Origin: an uncultured Bacteroidota bacterium
Lineage (GTDB): Bacteria; Bacteroidota; Bacteroidia; Chitinophagales; Chitinophagaceae
Assembly (NCBI GenBank): GCA_903906365.1
Contig: CAIVKC010000056.1
Span: 1-64,000, forward strand
Length of the DNA stretch: 64,000 bases
Reading direction: 5' to 3'
Shown: one piece after another, positions 17,308-25,948 of the stretch
How the letters are laid out: every line of letters begins with the position of its first letter
Position numbering within the stretch: position 1 is the stretch's first letter
The notes under the pieces: generated by a model
Told to the model about the DNA's origin: nothing
Databases searched by the model: none
Seen by the model: the letters and a program-made list of their open reading frames with translations, nothing else
Translations under genes and position numbers: made by a program

Positions 17308-20300
17308 ATGGCCTTACCGCACCTTATCAAATATGTGTACACCAATGGAACGGATGAAGTAATCCGGCGCGGCAAGAAGATCCATGCCATCGGATATGTC
17401 GAGCTGATAGAATACGATGAGTTGTTCGAGTCGGTGACTTTCCGGGTGAAGGACGACAGTTACGCCACCTACTATAAGGTTTATATCCAGAAATTCAAGG
17501 ACGCCAAGACCCTGTCGGTCCGCTGCAGCTGCCCCTATAACCTCGGGGACATCTGCCGTCATGAGGCAGGCGCGCTCATCCAGCTCCAGGAGCTGCTGGA
17601 CCGCAACATGCTTAAAGCCGAAGAGGTCCGCTACGACCAGCAGCATACGATCGTAAAGATGAAATTCATCGATCTCAAAAGCATCCGCGTGCTCTGTTCT
17701 CCCCAGACGCTCACGGAGGCGGAGACCTACCTGAGAACCAAAAAGGCCCGTATCGAATTTGCCAGGGACGAGACCGTGAAGGCCACCGTATCCCTGGATG
17801 GAGGGGACTACCAGGTCATCCTGCGGAAGAACGAGGAAAGGAATTTTGATACCAGCTGCGACTACCCCGACCCGGCCCATCCGCTGTGCCTGCCCAAAGT
17901 GATTGTTTTCCTGCAGCTCCTCTATGCCCACGGGGCCTATTATTTTGACAGCATCCGCAACTGGGATAAGGAAAAGAACAAACTGCTGGAAGCCTATGGC
18001 TATTCGCTGGCAGATGACCTGAAAGGCAAATTTGAATTCACCTATAAGGAAGGGAAACCCTTTTTGCGCGTGCTGGACCTGTCCATCAAACGCATTGCCC
18101 CGGTTGCCCTCAACCGCCAAAAGCAGCTCGCCGAAGAAGAGGCCGCCGCCGTGGCCGTGGAAGAGGAAAAGGCCGCCGGAGCCGCCCAGCGACTGGGCAT
18201 TGTCTTCAACTTTAACCAGGATGCCTACCCGGGATTTACCCTGGATGCCATCAGCGGCGAAAGCAACGAGGAGCAGACCGGCTACGTGAGCCGGGTGGAA
18301 AAACTCGACCTCTCCAAGTTCGTCAACACCGACGGCCTGCCGGAGACCGACAGGCAGCTGCTGCCTTCCCTGCGTAAGATGCAGACCCAGGAGATCACCA
18401 AATACCTCAACCGCAATTCCCCGTTCAGCGGCATCTGGGAAAACATCATCCACCACGAAGAAGACGTGCTGCCCGATGAGACCAAGGTGCTGATCATCGA
18501 ATACCTGCAGCCCAAACTGCGCAAGCTGTTTTCCGATATCACCACCAACCCCTTCCTGTTTTATCTCAACGGACGCAAGGCCTTCAAGACGGAGAACCTC
18601 CAGCCAGTGGGTATCGGCGCCGATGCGGTAACGCCTTTTTTCAGGGTCAGTGCCCAGAAAAACAGTTTTGAACTCGCCTGCTTTGTCAAAGTCAACGGAC
18701 AGCCCGTGGAAATCACCCAAAACGAGCTGAGCAGCCAGGTGATCTTTTTTTATAACAACAACCTCTACCTCTGGAACCGTCCCGAGGACGTGCTGCTGAT
18801 CGAGAAATTCGCTACCAAAGGGAAGATGACCTTCCCCGGGGCGGAATGGCCCGAACAGCTCCGCAATTTCGTGCTGCCCCTCGCCAAGGAGTACCACGTG
18901 GAATTCGAACCGGACCTGGTCCGGGAGATCAAGGACGGCAACCCGGAAAAAAGACTGGTGCTGCAGGAAAAGGGCGATTACCTGGTCTTCCAGCCCCTGT
19001 TTACCTACAAGGGCTATGAGACCCGGCCGGGCGGCAAGGAGGAAATCATTGTCCCCGACGGGGACAAGGTCCTGCTGGTGCGCCGCAACCGGGAAGCGGA
19101 GGCGGAATTCATCCGCAAGCTGGAATCCCTCCACTCCCAGTTCGTATACCCGGAAGGCTCCCAGAGCCTGGCCCTCAAAGGCGCCGACGTACTAAAGAAC
19201 AACTGGTTTTTCCTGTTCGTGGATGCCATGCAGGAAATGAAGATTCCCATATTTGGGTTTGAGGCCCTCAAGAACTTCCGCTTCAACACGGCCAAGCCGC
19301 AGACCAAGATCCATATCAGCAGCTCCACCGACTGGTTTGACGCCAAGGTGGACATCGTTTTCGGTGACCAGAAAGTGACCATTGCCGACGTCAAAAAGGC
19401 CCTGGCCAACCGCCAGCAGTTTGTGCCGCTCAGCGATGGTACCCTGGGGGTGTTGCCCGAGGAATGGATCAAAAAATATTCCCTGCTCTTCCGGGTGGGC
19501 GAGGGCAAGAGCAACGAGCTCCGCCTGTCCAAATACCACATGAGCGTGATCGACGAGCTCTACGCCAACCGCAACGAGGAAGAGCTGATCATCCGGCTGG
19601 AGGAAAAATACGAACAGCTCCGCGAGTTCAACCATATCCGGGAGATCCCGCCGCCCTCCCACCTGGACCATGTCCTGCGGCCCTACCAGGTGCACGGCTT
19701 CCACTGGCTCAACTATTTGAGCGAGGTCAGGTGGGGCGGCATCCTGGCCGATGACATGGGTCTGGGTAAAACCGTGCAGGCCTTAAGCTACCTGCAGTAT
19801 TACAAGGACCACCATCCCAACATGATCGCCCTGGTGGTCTGCCCCACCACGCTGATGTTCAACTGGGAAAATGAAATCCGCAAATTCACGCCGACCCTCA
19901 GCTACCATATCCACCACGGGGGCGACCGCTCTCGCAGCAGGCCCGAACTGGAGAAATTCAACGTGATCATCACCACCTACGGCACCCTGCGCTCCGACAT
20001 CAAGCTGCTCATGGACATACCGCTGGATTACGTGGTGCTCGACGAATCCCAGGCCATCAAAAATCCCGCGAGCAAGGTGACCAAAGCAGCCTGCCTGCTG
20101 CGCGCCAAAAACAGGCTCTGTATGAGCGGTACCCCGCTGCAGAACAATACATTTGACATTTTCGCCCAGATGAATTTTCTCAATCCCGGCATGCTGGGCA
20201 GCATCGAGTTTTTCCGTCAGGAATTTGCCATACCCATTGACAAGTTCGGGGAGCAGGACCGCAAGGATCACCTGCGCAAGCTGCTGTTTCCCTTTATCCT

Positions 20301-21063
20301 GCGCCGGACCAAGGAACAGGTGGCCAAGGACCTGCCGGAAAAAACGGAGACCATCCTGTTTTGCGAAATGGAAGAGGAGCAGCGCAAGGTCTACGAAGCC
20401 TACCGCAATGATTACCGGGATAAAATCATGGGCACCATCGATTCCCAGGGGATCAACAAAAGCCAGCTTACCATCCTGCAGGGTCTCATGAAGCTCCGGC
20501 AGATCTGTGATTCGCCGGCCATCCTCAATGAAACGGACCGTTATCCCAATCATTCCATCAAGCTCGATGAACTGACGCGGGAGATCACCGAAAACATCGG
20601 GGACCACAAGGCCCTGGTCTTCTCCCAGTTCCTGGGCATGCTGGCCCTGATCCGGGGCAAACTCAAGGAACTCGGCGTTCATTTTGAATACTTTGACGGA
20701 AGTACCACCGCCCAGGAAAGGGAGCGGGCTATCCAGCGTTTCCAGCACGATGACAGCTGCCGGGTGTTTTTGATCTCCCTGAAGGCGGGGGGCGTGGGCC
20801 TTAACCTGACCGCGGCGGACTATGTCTATATCGTGGACCCCTGGTGGAACCCGGCTGTCGAACAGCAGGCCATCGACCGGACCCACCGCATTGGCCAGAC
20901 CAAGAACATCTTCGCCTACCGGATGATCTGCAAAGACACCATCGAAGACAAGATCCTCCAGCTCCAGGAAAAAAAGCGCATCCTGGCCAAGGACCTGATC
21001 GCAGACGACGACGGCTTCGTCAAGACACTGTCCAAGGAGGACGTGGAATACCTGTTCAGCTAA
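17308..21063 (+). CDS. SWI2/SNF2 family helicase with N-terminal SWIM zinc finger
   Basis: A 1251-residue DNA-dependent ATPase of the bacterial SNF2 (RapA/HepA-related) group. A SWIM zinc finger (C73-x-C75, C83-x-H85) lies near the N terminus, followed by a middle region (about 130-770) of bacterial-SNF2 type. The ATPase core has Walker A DMGLGKT (K821), DESQ (912-915) as the DEAH-like motif II, SGTPLQNN, and motif VI QAIDRTHRIGQ (about 1187-1197). SNF2 proteins translocate on DNA and remodel bound proteins; SWIM-SNF2 proteins in bacteria act in recombination, repair or transcription recycling, and which one here cannot be told. It stands alone, with no restriction or defence genes beside it. 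Confidence 0.93.
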   Translation: MALPHLIKYVYTNGTDEVIRRGKKIHAIGYVELIEYDELFESVTFRVKDDSYATYYKVYIQKFKDAKTLSVRCSCPYNLGDICRHEAGALIQLQELLDRNMLKAEEVRYDQQHTIVKMKFIDLKSIRVLCSPQTLTEAETYLRTKKARIEFARDETVKATVSLDGGDYQVILRKNEERNFDTSCDYPDPAHPLCLPKVIVFLQLLYAHGAYYFDSIRNWDKEKNKLLEAYGYSLADDLKGKFEFTYKEGKPFLRVLDLSIKRIAPVALNRQKQLAEEEAAAVAVEEEKAAGAAQRLGIVFNFNQDAYPGFTLDAISGESNEEQTGYVSRVEKLDLSKFVNTDGLPETDRQLLPSLRKMQTQEITKYLNRNSPFSGIWENIIHHEEDVLPDETKVLIIEYLQPKLRKLFSDITTNPFLFYLNGRKAFKTENLQPVGIGADAVTPFFRVSAQKNSFELACFVKVNGQPVEITQNELSSQVIFFYNNNLYLWNRPEDVLLIEKFATKGKMTFPGAEWPEQLRNFVLPLAKEYHVEFEPDLVREIKDGNPEKRLVLQEKGDYLVFQPLFTYKGYETRPGGKEEIIVPDGDKVLLVRRNREAEAEFIRKLESLHSQFVYPEGSQSLALKGADVLKNNWFFLFVDAMQEMKIPIFGFEALKNFRFNTAKPQTKIHISSSTDWFDAKVDIVFGDQKVTIADVKKALANRQQFVPLSDGTLGVLPEEWIKKYSLLFRVGEGKSNELRLSKYHMSVIDELYANRNEEELIIRLEEKYEQLREFNHIREIPPPSHLDHVLRPYQVHGFHWLNYLSEVRWGGILADDMGLGKTVQALSYLQYYKDHHPNMIALVVCPTTLMFNWENEIRKFTPTLSYHIHHGGDRSRSRPELEKFNVIITTYGTLRSDIKLLMDIPLDYVVLDESQAIKNPASKVTKAACLLRAKNRLCMSGTPLQNNTFDIFAQMNFLNPGMLGSIEFFRQEFAIPIDKFGEQDRKDHLRKLLFPFILRRTKEQVAKDLPEKTETILFCEMEEEQRKVYEAYRNDYRDKIMGTIDSQGINKSQLTILQGLMKLRQICDSPAILNETDRYPNHSIKLDELTREITENIGDHKALVFSQFLGMLALIRGKLKELGVHFEYFDGSTTAQERERAIQRFQHDDSCRVFLISLKAGGVGLNLTAADYVYIVDPWWNPAVEQQAIDRTHRIGQTKNIFAYRMICKDTIEDKILQLQEKKRILAKDLIADDDGFVKTLSKEDVEYLFS

Positions 21064-21175
21064 AGGTTCGGCCCGGTTCACCCTGCCGCCCACCGAAAAT
21101 TGCCATTAATACTTACCGGGACTTCCCTGAGTACCCAATTGCGTACTTTTAGAGGCAAGCCAAAATCATCCCAGA

Positions 21176-24007
21176 TTGAAAAAACTATTTTTCTTCGCAG
21201 TACTGCTATGTGTGTTGTCAAACCGGTCCGCGGCGCAGGGCAATAGCCCCGTACACGGAAGGATTGCGGACACCACCGGCAGCAGGCAGGACCTGAGCGC
21301 CGCCTCCGTATCCATCCTTAAAGCCCGGGATTCCGTTTCCGTCGCCTTTACCCTGACCGACAAACAGGGCGTTTTTTCGGTCTCCGGCCTGCCCCCCGGC
21401 AGTTACCGCCTGCAGATCAGCTTCCTGGGTTATGAGACCATCACCCGGCGCTTCAGCCTGGCAGCCCCGGGCGAGGGCTATGATTTTGGGCTGGTATACC
21501 TGCAGAAAAAATCGGATCTCCTCAAGGAAGTCGTCGTGGAGCGTCCCCCCATGCAGCTTAAAAAGGACACCGTGGAATACAGCGCGGGCTCCTTTGCCAC
21601 CAAACCCAACGCGGTGGCAGAAGACCTGCTGAAGAAAATGCCGGGAATCCAGGTCGATAAAAGCGGGGCCATCACCGCCCATGGGGAAACCGTCACCCGC
21701 GTACTGGTCAACGGCAAGAAGTTCTTCAGCGACGACCCCAAACTAGCCACCCGCAACCTGCCCCCCGATGTAATCGACAAAATACAGGTCTTCGATGACC
21801 TGAGCGACCAGAGTAAATTCACGGGTTTTGACGACGGCAACCGGGTCAAGACCATCAATATTGTGACCCGCAGGGACAAACAGCAGGGGTATTTCGGCAA
21901 AATGGTGGCCGGAGCGGGCAGCTCCGAAGACTATGACGCCTCCGTCAACATGCACCGCTTCAAAGGCAGCCAGCAGATCTCCGTACTGGGCCAGGCCAAT
22001 GACATCAATAAGCAGAATTTCACCATCCAGGACATCCTGGGTTCCTCCGGCGGCGGGGGTGGCCGCCGGGGCGGTAATGTCAACAGCGGCGGCAGTACCA
22101 CCAGCAGCCCGGGGATCACCACCGTGTGGGCCGGCGGCGCCAATTACCGGGACGCCTGGGGGAAAAATACGGATGCCTACGGTTCCTATTTTTTCAACAG
22201 CCAGCATGTCTCCACCACCAGCTCGGCCAGCACACGCAATATCTCCCCGGAAGACACCGTCTATCCCAACAGCCAGAGCCAGTCGGCTTCCATCCAGCGC
22301 ACCCGGAACCACCGGGTCAATTTTAACCTGGAACACCGCTTTGACACCAGCAATTCCCTGATATTCAGGCCCAATATCACGTTCCAGACCACCAAACCGG
22401 TGACCAGTTCCTCCACCCTGCAGTACCTCAACAACGGGGATACCCTCACCCAGTCCAGTACCCGGGGCAATTCCTCCAACAGCGGTTATTCGGTGAGCGG
22501 GGCCAACCTGCAGCTGCGCCATAAATTCTCCAAAGCCTATCGCACCGTTTCCCTGGACCTCAACAGCAGCGCAAATGCCAATAACGGGGATGGCTATAAT
22601 TATACGGTCAACCACAAATATGTCTATCACCAGGCAGATACCCTCAACCAGTACTATACCGATTCGCTGCATTCCGTCACGCTGAGCCCGACTCTGTCCT
22701 ATACCGAACCGGTCGGAAAAAACCAGATCCTGGAACTCAATTACAACTATACCTATACGCATTACACCAGCGCCAACAGCACCTACGGATACGATGCCGT
22801 TTCCAAGGTATACAGCGCCTTTGACAGCCTGTTCAGCAATTCCTATAAATTCACCTCCAATGCCAACCGCTTCACGCTGAATTACCGCATCCAAAACAGT
22901 GTCTATAACCTGAGTGTGGGAACAGGGGTACAGCTGACCCATTTTTCCAGTTTCAATACCACCAAAAACATCCTGGTCAGCCCCAATACCTATGTCAACC
23001 TGACCCCGACAGTGAATTTCCGGTATGCCTTTACCAAGACCAGCAACCTCCGGGTCAATTACTCCGGCCGGACCGGGACGCCTTCGGCAGCCCAATTACA
23101 GCCACTGGTAACCACCATCGACAACCTGAACTTCCAGGTGGGCAACCCCCATCTCAAACCCCAGTTCACCCACAGCCTCCGGGTCCTCTACGCCAATTTT
23201 GACCCGGTGACCCAGCATGTCATGTTTGCCACCGTCAACGCCTCCACCATCGTCAACGATATCCAGAGCGCGGTCATCCAGAACCCGGGCGGGGGAAGGA
23301 CCAGCACCTATGTCAATCTCAACGGCACCTATAATGTCAACGGCTTTTTCAACTACGGCTTCGCCCTGAAAAAACCCAAGAGCAACCTGAATTTCATCAC
23401 CAACTTCAACTATTCCCAGAGCCAGACGCTGACAGGAGACTCCCTGCAGAATGTGAAAAATCAGCTCAACCATACCTATACCCGCAATACCTCCATGGGA
23501 GAAACCCTTTCGTGGACAACCAACCTGAAAAAGCACTTTGACATGAATATCAGTGCTCCCTTCACCTACTACATCGTCAGCAATGCCAGCAGCCCCCTGC
23601 ACTATTTTACCCAGGCGGTGTCCACCGAATTGACGGCCTATACCACCACCGGATGGCTGATAGCGGCCAGTTTCGACTATACCTATTACGGCGGAAACCG
23701 CGGGCCCTCCAGCGCCACGGCTTCCGTGCCCATTTTCAGCCCGAGCATCGCCAAACAGCTTTTCAAAAAAAAGGACGGGGAACTGCGCCTGAGCTGCTTT
23801 GACCTGTTCAACAAAAACCAGGTCATCTCCACTTCATCGCTCAATAACCAGGTCACCAACAGCCAGACCAACCTGCTGGGCAGGTACCTCATGCTTACCT
23901 TCACCTTCAACCTGAATAATTTTGCAGGATCCCAGCAGCAGCGGATGCCGGGCATGTTCAACAATTTCCGCAGTGGTCCCGGCGGGGAAGGCCCTCCCCG
24001 GGGATGA
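21176..24007 (+). CDS. Outer-membrane beta-barrel receptor (TonB-dependent-receptor-like)
   Basis: A 943-residue outer-membrane protein. The start codon is TTG at 21176; it yields a proper signal peptide (MKKLFFFAVLLCVLSN...AAQ) and no ATG lies in frame upstream nearby. A carboxypeptidase-regulatory-like domain (about 24-105) precedes a plug-like region with LVNGKKFFSDDPKLATRNLP (about 178-197), then a Gly/Ser/Arg loop (about 284-308) and a long Tyr/Asn-rich beta barrel. This is the outer-membrane beta-barrel family that pairs with TonB. No SusD partner is adjacent, so it is not a PUL transporter. The C terminus is Gly/Pro/Arg-rich (GPGGEGPPRG) and lacks the usual terminal aromatic residue. 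Confidence 0.88.
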   Translation: MKKLFFFAVLLCVLSNRSAAQGNSPVHGRIADTTGSRQDLSAASVSILKARDSVSVAFTLTDKQGVFSVSGLPPGSYRLQISFLGYETITRRFSLAAPGEGYDFGLVYLQKKSDLLKEVVVERPPMQLKKDTVEYSAGSFATKPNAVAEDLLKKMPGIQVDKSGAITAHGETVTRVLVNGKKFFSDDPKLATRNLPPDVIDKIQVFDDLSDQSKFTGFDDGNRVKTINIVTRRDKQQGYFGKMVAGAGSSEDYDASVNMHRFKGSQQISVLGQANDINKQNFTIQDILGSSGGGGGRRGGNVNSGGSTTSSPGITTVWAGGANYRDAWGKNTDAYGSYFFNSQHVSTTSSASTRNISPEDTVYPNSQSQSASIQRTRNHRVNFNLEHRFDTSNSLIFRPNITFQTTKPVTSSSTLQYLNNGDTLTQSSTRGNSSNSGYSVSGANLQLRHKFSKAYRTVSLDLNSSANANNGDGYNYTVNHKYVYHQADTLNQYYTDSLHSVTLSPTLSYTEPVGKNQILELNYNYTYTHYTSANSTYGYDAVSKVYSAFDSLFSNSYKFTSNANRFTLNYRIQNSVYNLSVGTGVQLTHFSSFNTTKNILVSPNTYVNLTPTVNFRYAFTKTSNLRVNYSGRTGTPSAAQLQPLVTTIDNLNFQVGNPHLKPQFTHSLRVLYANFDPVTQHVMFATVNASTIVNDIQSAVIQNPGGGRTSTYVNLNGTYNVNGFFNYGFALKKPKSNLNFITNFNYSQSQTLTGDSLQNVKNQLNHTYTRNTSMGETLSWTTNLKKHFDMNISAPFTYYIVSNASSPLHYFTQAVSTELTAYTTTGWLIAASFDYTYYGGNRGPSSATASVPIFSPSIAKQLFKKKDGELRLSCFDLFNKNQVISTSSLNNQVTNSQTNLLGRYLMLTFTFNLNNFAGSQQQRMPGMFNNFRSGPGGEGPPRG

Positions 24008-24025
24008 CCCCGATGGGTACCCCCC

Positions 24026-24055
24026 AAAAAAGCGGCCGCATCTTTCGATGCGGCC
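24026..24055 (-). terminator. Intrinsic terminator between the receptor and the 58-codon gene
   Basis: A perfect 9 bp stem (24034-24042 with 24047-24055) has a 4-base loop. On the minus strand it runs within two bases into TTTTTT (24026-24031 complement), a classic terminator for the minus-strand frame at 24110-24286. On the plus strand the T run lies 11 bases further on (24067-24072), so it may also stop transcription from the receptor gene, less efficiently. Confidence 0.75.
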
Positions 24056-24109
24056 TGAGCACATACTTTTTTGGTTTCAGAGGTAAGTGCTGTAAGTTAT
24101 AAGAAGGTA

Positions 24110-24286
24110 TTATCTGGATTTCTTCAAACGGTAAAAAGAGGTGTTGGCGGCTGCTGCCGGAGACTGTCCCATGACAATCACCGAGACCAGTGTCCTGAAA
24201 AAATGGGTCATCCTGGAGGAAGGCCGGTAGCTGTCCTGATAAATCTGGGTCTTGCTGGTTTCAAAATACATCTTACTTTTCTGCAT
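24110..24286 (-). CDS. Small hypothetical protein (58 residues)
   Basis: A short minus-strand frame from ATG at 24286 to TAA at 24110. The product starts MQKSKMYFETSKTQIYQDSY, continues with a Thr/Phe/Arg piece and a short hydrophobic segment (TLVSVIVMGQS), and ends in the basic LKKSR. The codons are G/C-ending like those of nearby real genes, and a terminator with a directly adjacent T run on this strand lies 55 bp downstream. It has no recognised family and no clear signal peptide. The main alternative is that the frame is chance, and a plus-strand frame across the same bases (24071-24301) looks less natural. Confidence 0.5.
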   Translation of the reverse strand: MQKSKMYFETSKTQIYQDSYRPSSRMTHFFRTLVSVIVMGQSPAAAANTSFYRLKKSR

Positions 24287-24404
24287 GGATATGGGATTTA
24301 ACGTGATGAATTGCCTGGTTTCGTAAAACTAACGTATGTTTTATCATCTTAGTATGTGGGAATTGTTAAAATAGCCGGGCGTAGATTTTCTATTGTCTTA
24401 AACC

Positions 24405-24412
24405 TAGATTTG
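24405..24412 (+). promoter_or_regulatory. Predicted -7 element for the 24437 gene
   Basis: TAGATTTG is an exact TAnnTTTG match 25 bp before the ATG at 24437. A TTG at the proper distance is missing. Confidence 0.35.
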
Positions 24413-24436
24413 TAGTAATATTGAGTCTAGCTAAAG

Positions 24437-25015
24437 ATGAAAAACCTGTTATTTATATCAGTTTGTCTGGTTTATGCCGCAGGCACCTCCGCCCAGGGGG
24501 TTTTTGCAAATAAGACAAGTTCCACCCTGGAAAAAGTGATCCAGGACTATCCCAACCGGTTCCGCAACATAAAAGGCGAGGTGCTGGAAGAAAACCCCCA
24601 GACCACCGAATACCGCTCCACCATCGGCCTGCCCGGATCCTCCTCCTGCACGGTCACCCGCTATAATTCCAAGACCGACGACGTGTACAGCTGGACCTGT
24701 GTGGTTTTTGAAGGGGAAGACTTCACAGTGGTCAAAAACAAGTATAAAGAACTCTTTGGCCAGATCAAAAATGCCATCATCAAAGTGGAAGGACAGCACC
24801 CCTTCATTTTGAACGGGCAGTATGAGTCCCCCAGCGAGGAAAAAAAATTCACCACCGTCATCTTTGAACTGCTTCCGGCGGTGGGTGAAATGAAAAAGCT
24901 CAAAATAGACCTCACCCTTCAGTACATGATGAGCGGTTGGAAAATCTCCTTAAGCGTCTACGACCGCCAGCATCCCGAAGATGAACAGATCGGCGCTCTA
25001 ATAAAGAGCTTTTAA
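24437..25015 (+). CDS. Exported protein of unknown function (192 residues)
   Basis: The protein begins with a signal peptide (MKNLLFISVCLVYAAGTSAQG, cleavage after AQ or SAQ near residue 20). The mature part is an alpha/beta protein with two Cys in the CTVTRYNSK and WTCVVFEGED strands (about 71 and 86), which could form a disulphide, and repeated amphipathic strands; YTLTLQYMMSGW-like residues precede a C-terminal KSF. I do not recognise a family. It is a single gene with its own promoter-like box, 206 bp ahead of the Cox1-like gene, and is likely periplasmic. Confidence 0.75.
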   Translation: MKNLLFISVCLVYAAGTSAQGVFANKTSSTLEKVIQDYPNRFRNIKGEVLEENPQTTEYRSTIGLPGSSSCTVTRYNSKTDDVYSWTCVVFEGEDFTVVKNKYKELFGQIKNAIIKVEGQHPFILNGQYESPSEEKKFTTVIFELLPAVGEMKKLKIDLTLQYMMSGWKISLSVYDRQHPEDEQIGALIKSF

Positions 25016-25209
25016 CCCGGCTGCCTCTTTCCAGGACTACCCGGGACATACCGGGCGGCCATGACAGGCAAAAAAAACAGGGGTTTGCCCTTCCAAAAAT
25101 GCCCATGACCCGGGATTAATCCATGGCTTCCCTTTGATCAAAGCCAGCCTATGCAGCCCGGCCAGAGCACACAACCCGCTTAAGACCGTGAAATCCGCTT
25201 CCCGAAAGT

Positions 25210-25217
25210 TATCTTTG
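25210..25217 (+). promoter_or_regulatory. Predicted -7 element for the Cox1-like mini-protein
   Basis: TATCTTTG is an exact TAnnTTTG match ending only 4 bp before the ATG at 25222, which would place the transcription start at or next to the start codon, giving a leaderless message. A -33 TTG is not visible. Confidence 0.35.
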
Positions 25218-25221
25218 ACTC

Positions 25222-25716
25222 ATGACAGCATTCAAGGAGCGGCCTTACCGCCTTTTATTTTGGGCGGCCCTGCTGGTTTTTGCCCTGGGCCTCCTAGATG
25301 CAAATACCTCGCCCTATATCCGGCTGCAAAGCCTGTATTTTCCTGTTTCAAGCGCGCTACTCTACCACCTCCTGTCCCTGGGGCTGGCTTTAGCCTGGCT
25401 GCTGTACCGGCTGACGGAGCGGTTTTTATTTTCCAGGTATTTGACCTGGATCCATGTCACGGTGACCCTTGGGAGTTTGCTCGCGCTATATTGGGGGTGG
25501 CTGTACCTGAACGCAGCGCCCTTGGCCGGGGCCCCCAGACGCTACCTGGATTATCACTCCTGCGGCTTATGCAATGGCATCCGTTTTATGACCGGACCCC
25601 TTAGGGCCTGCGCGCTGCTATTGATCTATTCCCAGCTGCTCTATCCCATCCATTTGCTTACCGGGATATTTTCTGCGGCCAGGTCCCATAAAAGTAGCCT
25701 CCGCCAACCAGGGTGA
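25222..25716 (+). CDS. Small membrane protein resembling the C-terminal part of cytochrome oxidase subunit I, without metal ligands
   Basis: A 164-residue protein with four hydrophobic helices. It resembles the last helices of A-type oxidase subunit I. Compared with the coxA at 62167 in this window it keeps LYF (38-40), IHxxVTL (77-83, IHFWVTL in CoxA) and LAGxPRRYLDY (101-111, near identical to CoxA 493-503), and the distance from LYF to RRYLDY is the same, 76 residues counted from two before LYF. The haem ligands of CoxA helix X (H436, H438) are replaced by SSALLY-type residues, so it cannot bind the oxidase metals there. A CGLC pair (C114, C117) follows the motif. Function unknown. Confidence 0.7.
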   Translation: MTAFKERPYRLLFWAALLVFALGLLDANTSPYIRLQSLYFPVSSALLYHLLSLGLALAWLLYRLTERFLFSRYLTWIHVTVTLGSLLALYWGWLYLNAAPLAGAPRRYLDYHSCGLCNGIRFMTGPLRACALLLIYSQLLYPIHLLTGIFSAARSHKSSLRQPG

Positions 25717-25948
25717 AATCCCATTGGCCACGGGCGCCTGGCAGCCAGGGTTCATTGTCCGTAAATAAATAAAAGGGATAAGATAGCCCGGGCCAGCAGG
25801 GATCCCGCAGGCATGTAAAAGCCCGGGGCCTACTGGGTTTTGGACTGATTGGCCCGGCACGGGCCTGAAACCGATGATTTGCCTTTGCCCTTCAGCAGGC
25901 AGGGGCCTTTCCGGCAGGAGCAGGCCCTGCCGGGGTCAATTGGTTTAT
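25717..25948. other. Non-coding gap with a hairpin before the histidine kinase gene
   Basis: No reading frame is supported. Positions 25911-25918 and 25926-25933 form a perfect 8 bp GC-rich stem just after the kinase stop codon (minus strand), but no T run follows, so it would be a weak terminator at best. Confidence 0.35.

Noticed and set aside
17314-19134. A 606-codon minus-strand frame inside the SNF2 helicase
   Set aside because: Antisense shadow of the helicase N-terminal half, produced by GC-rich third positions.
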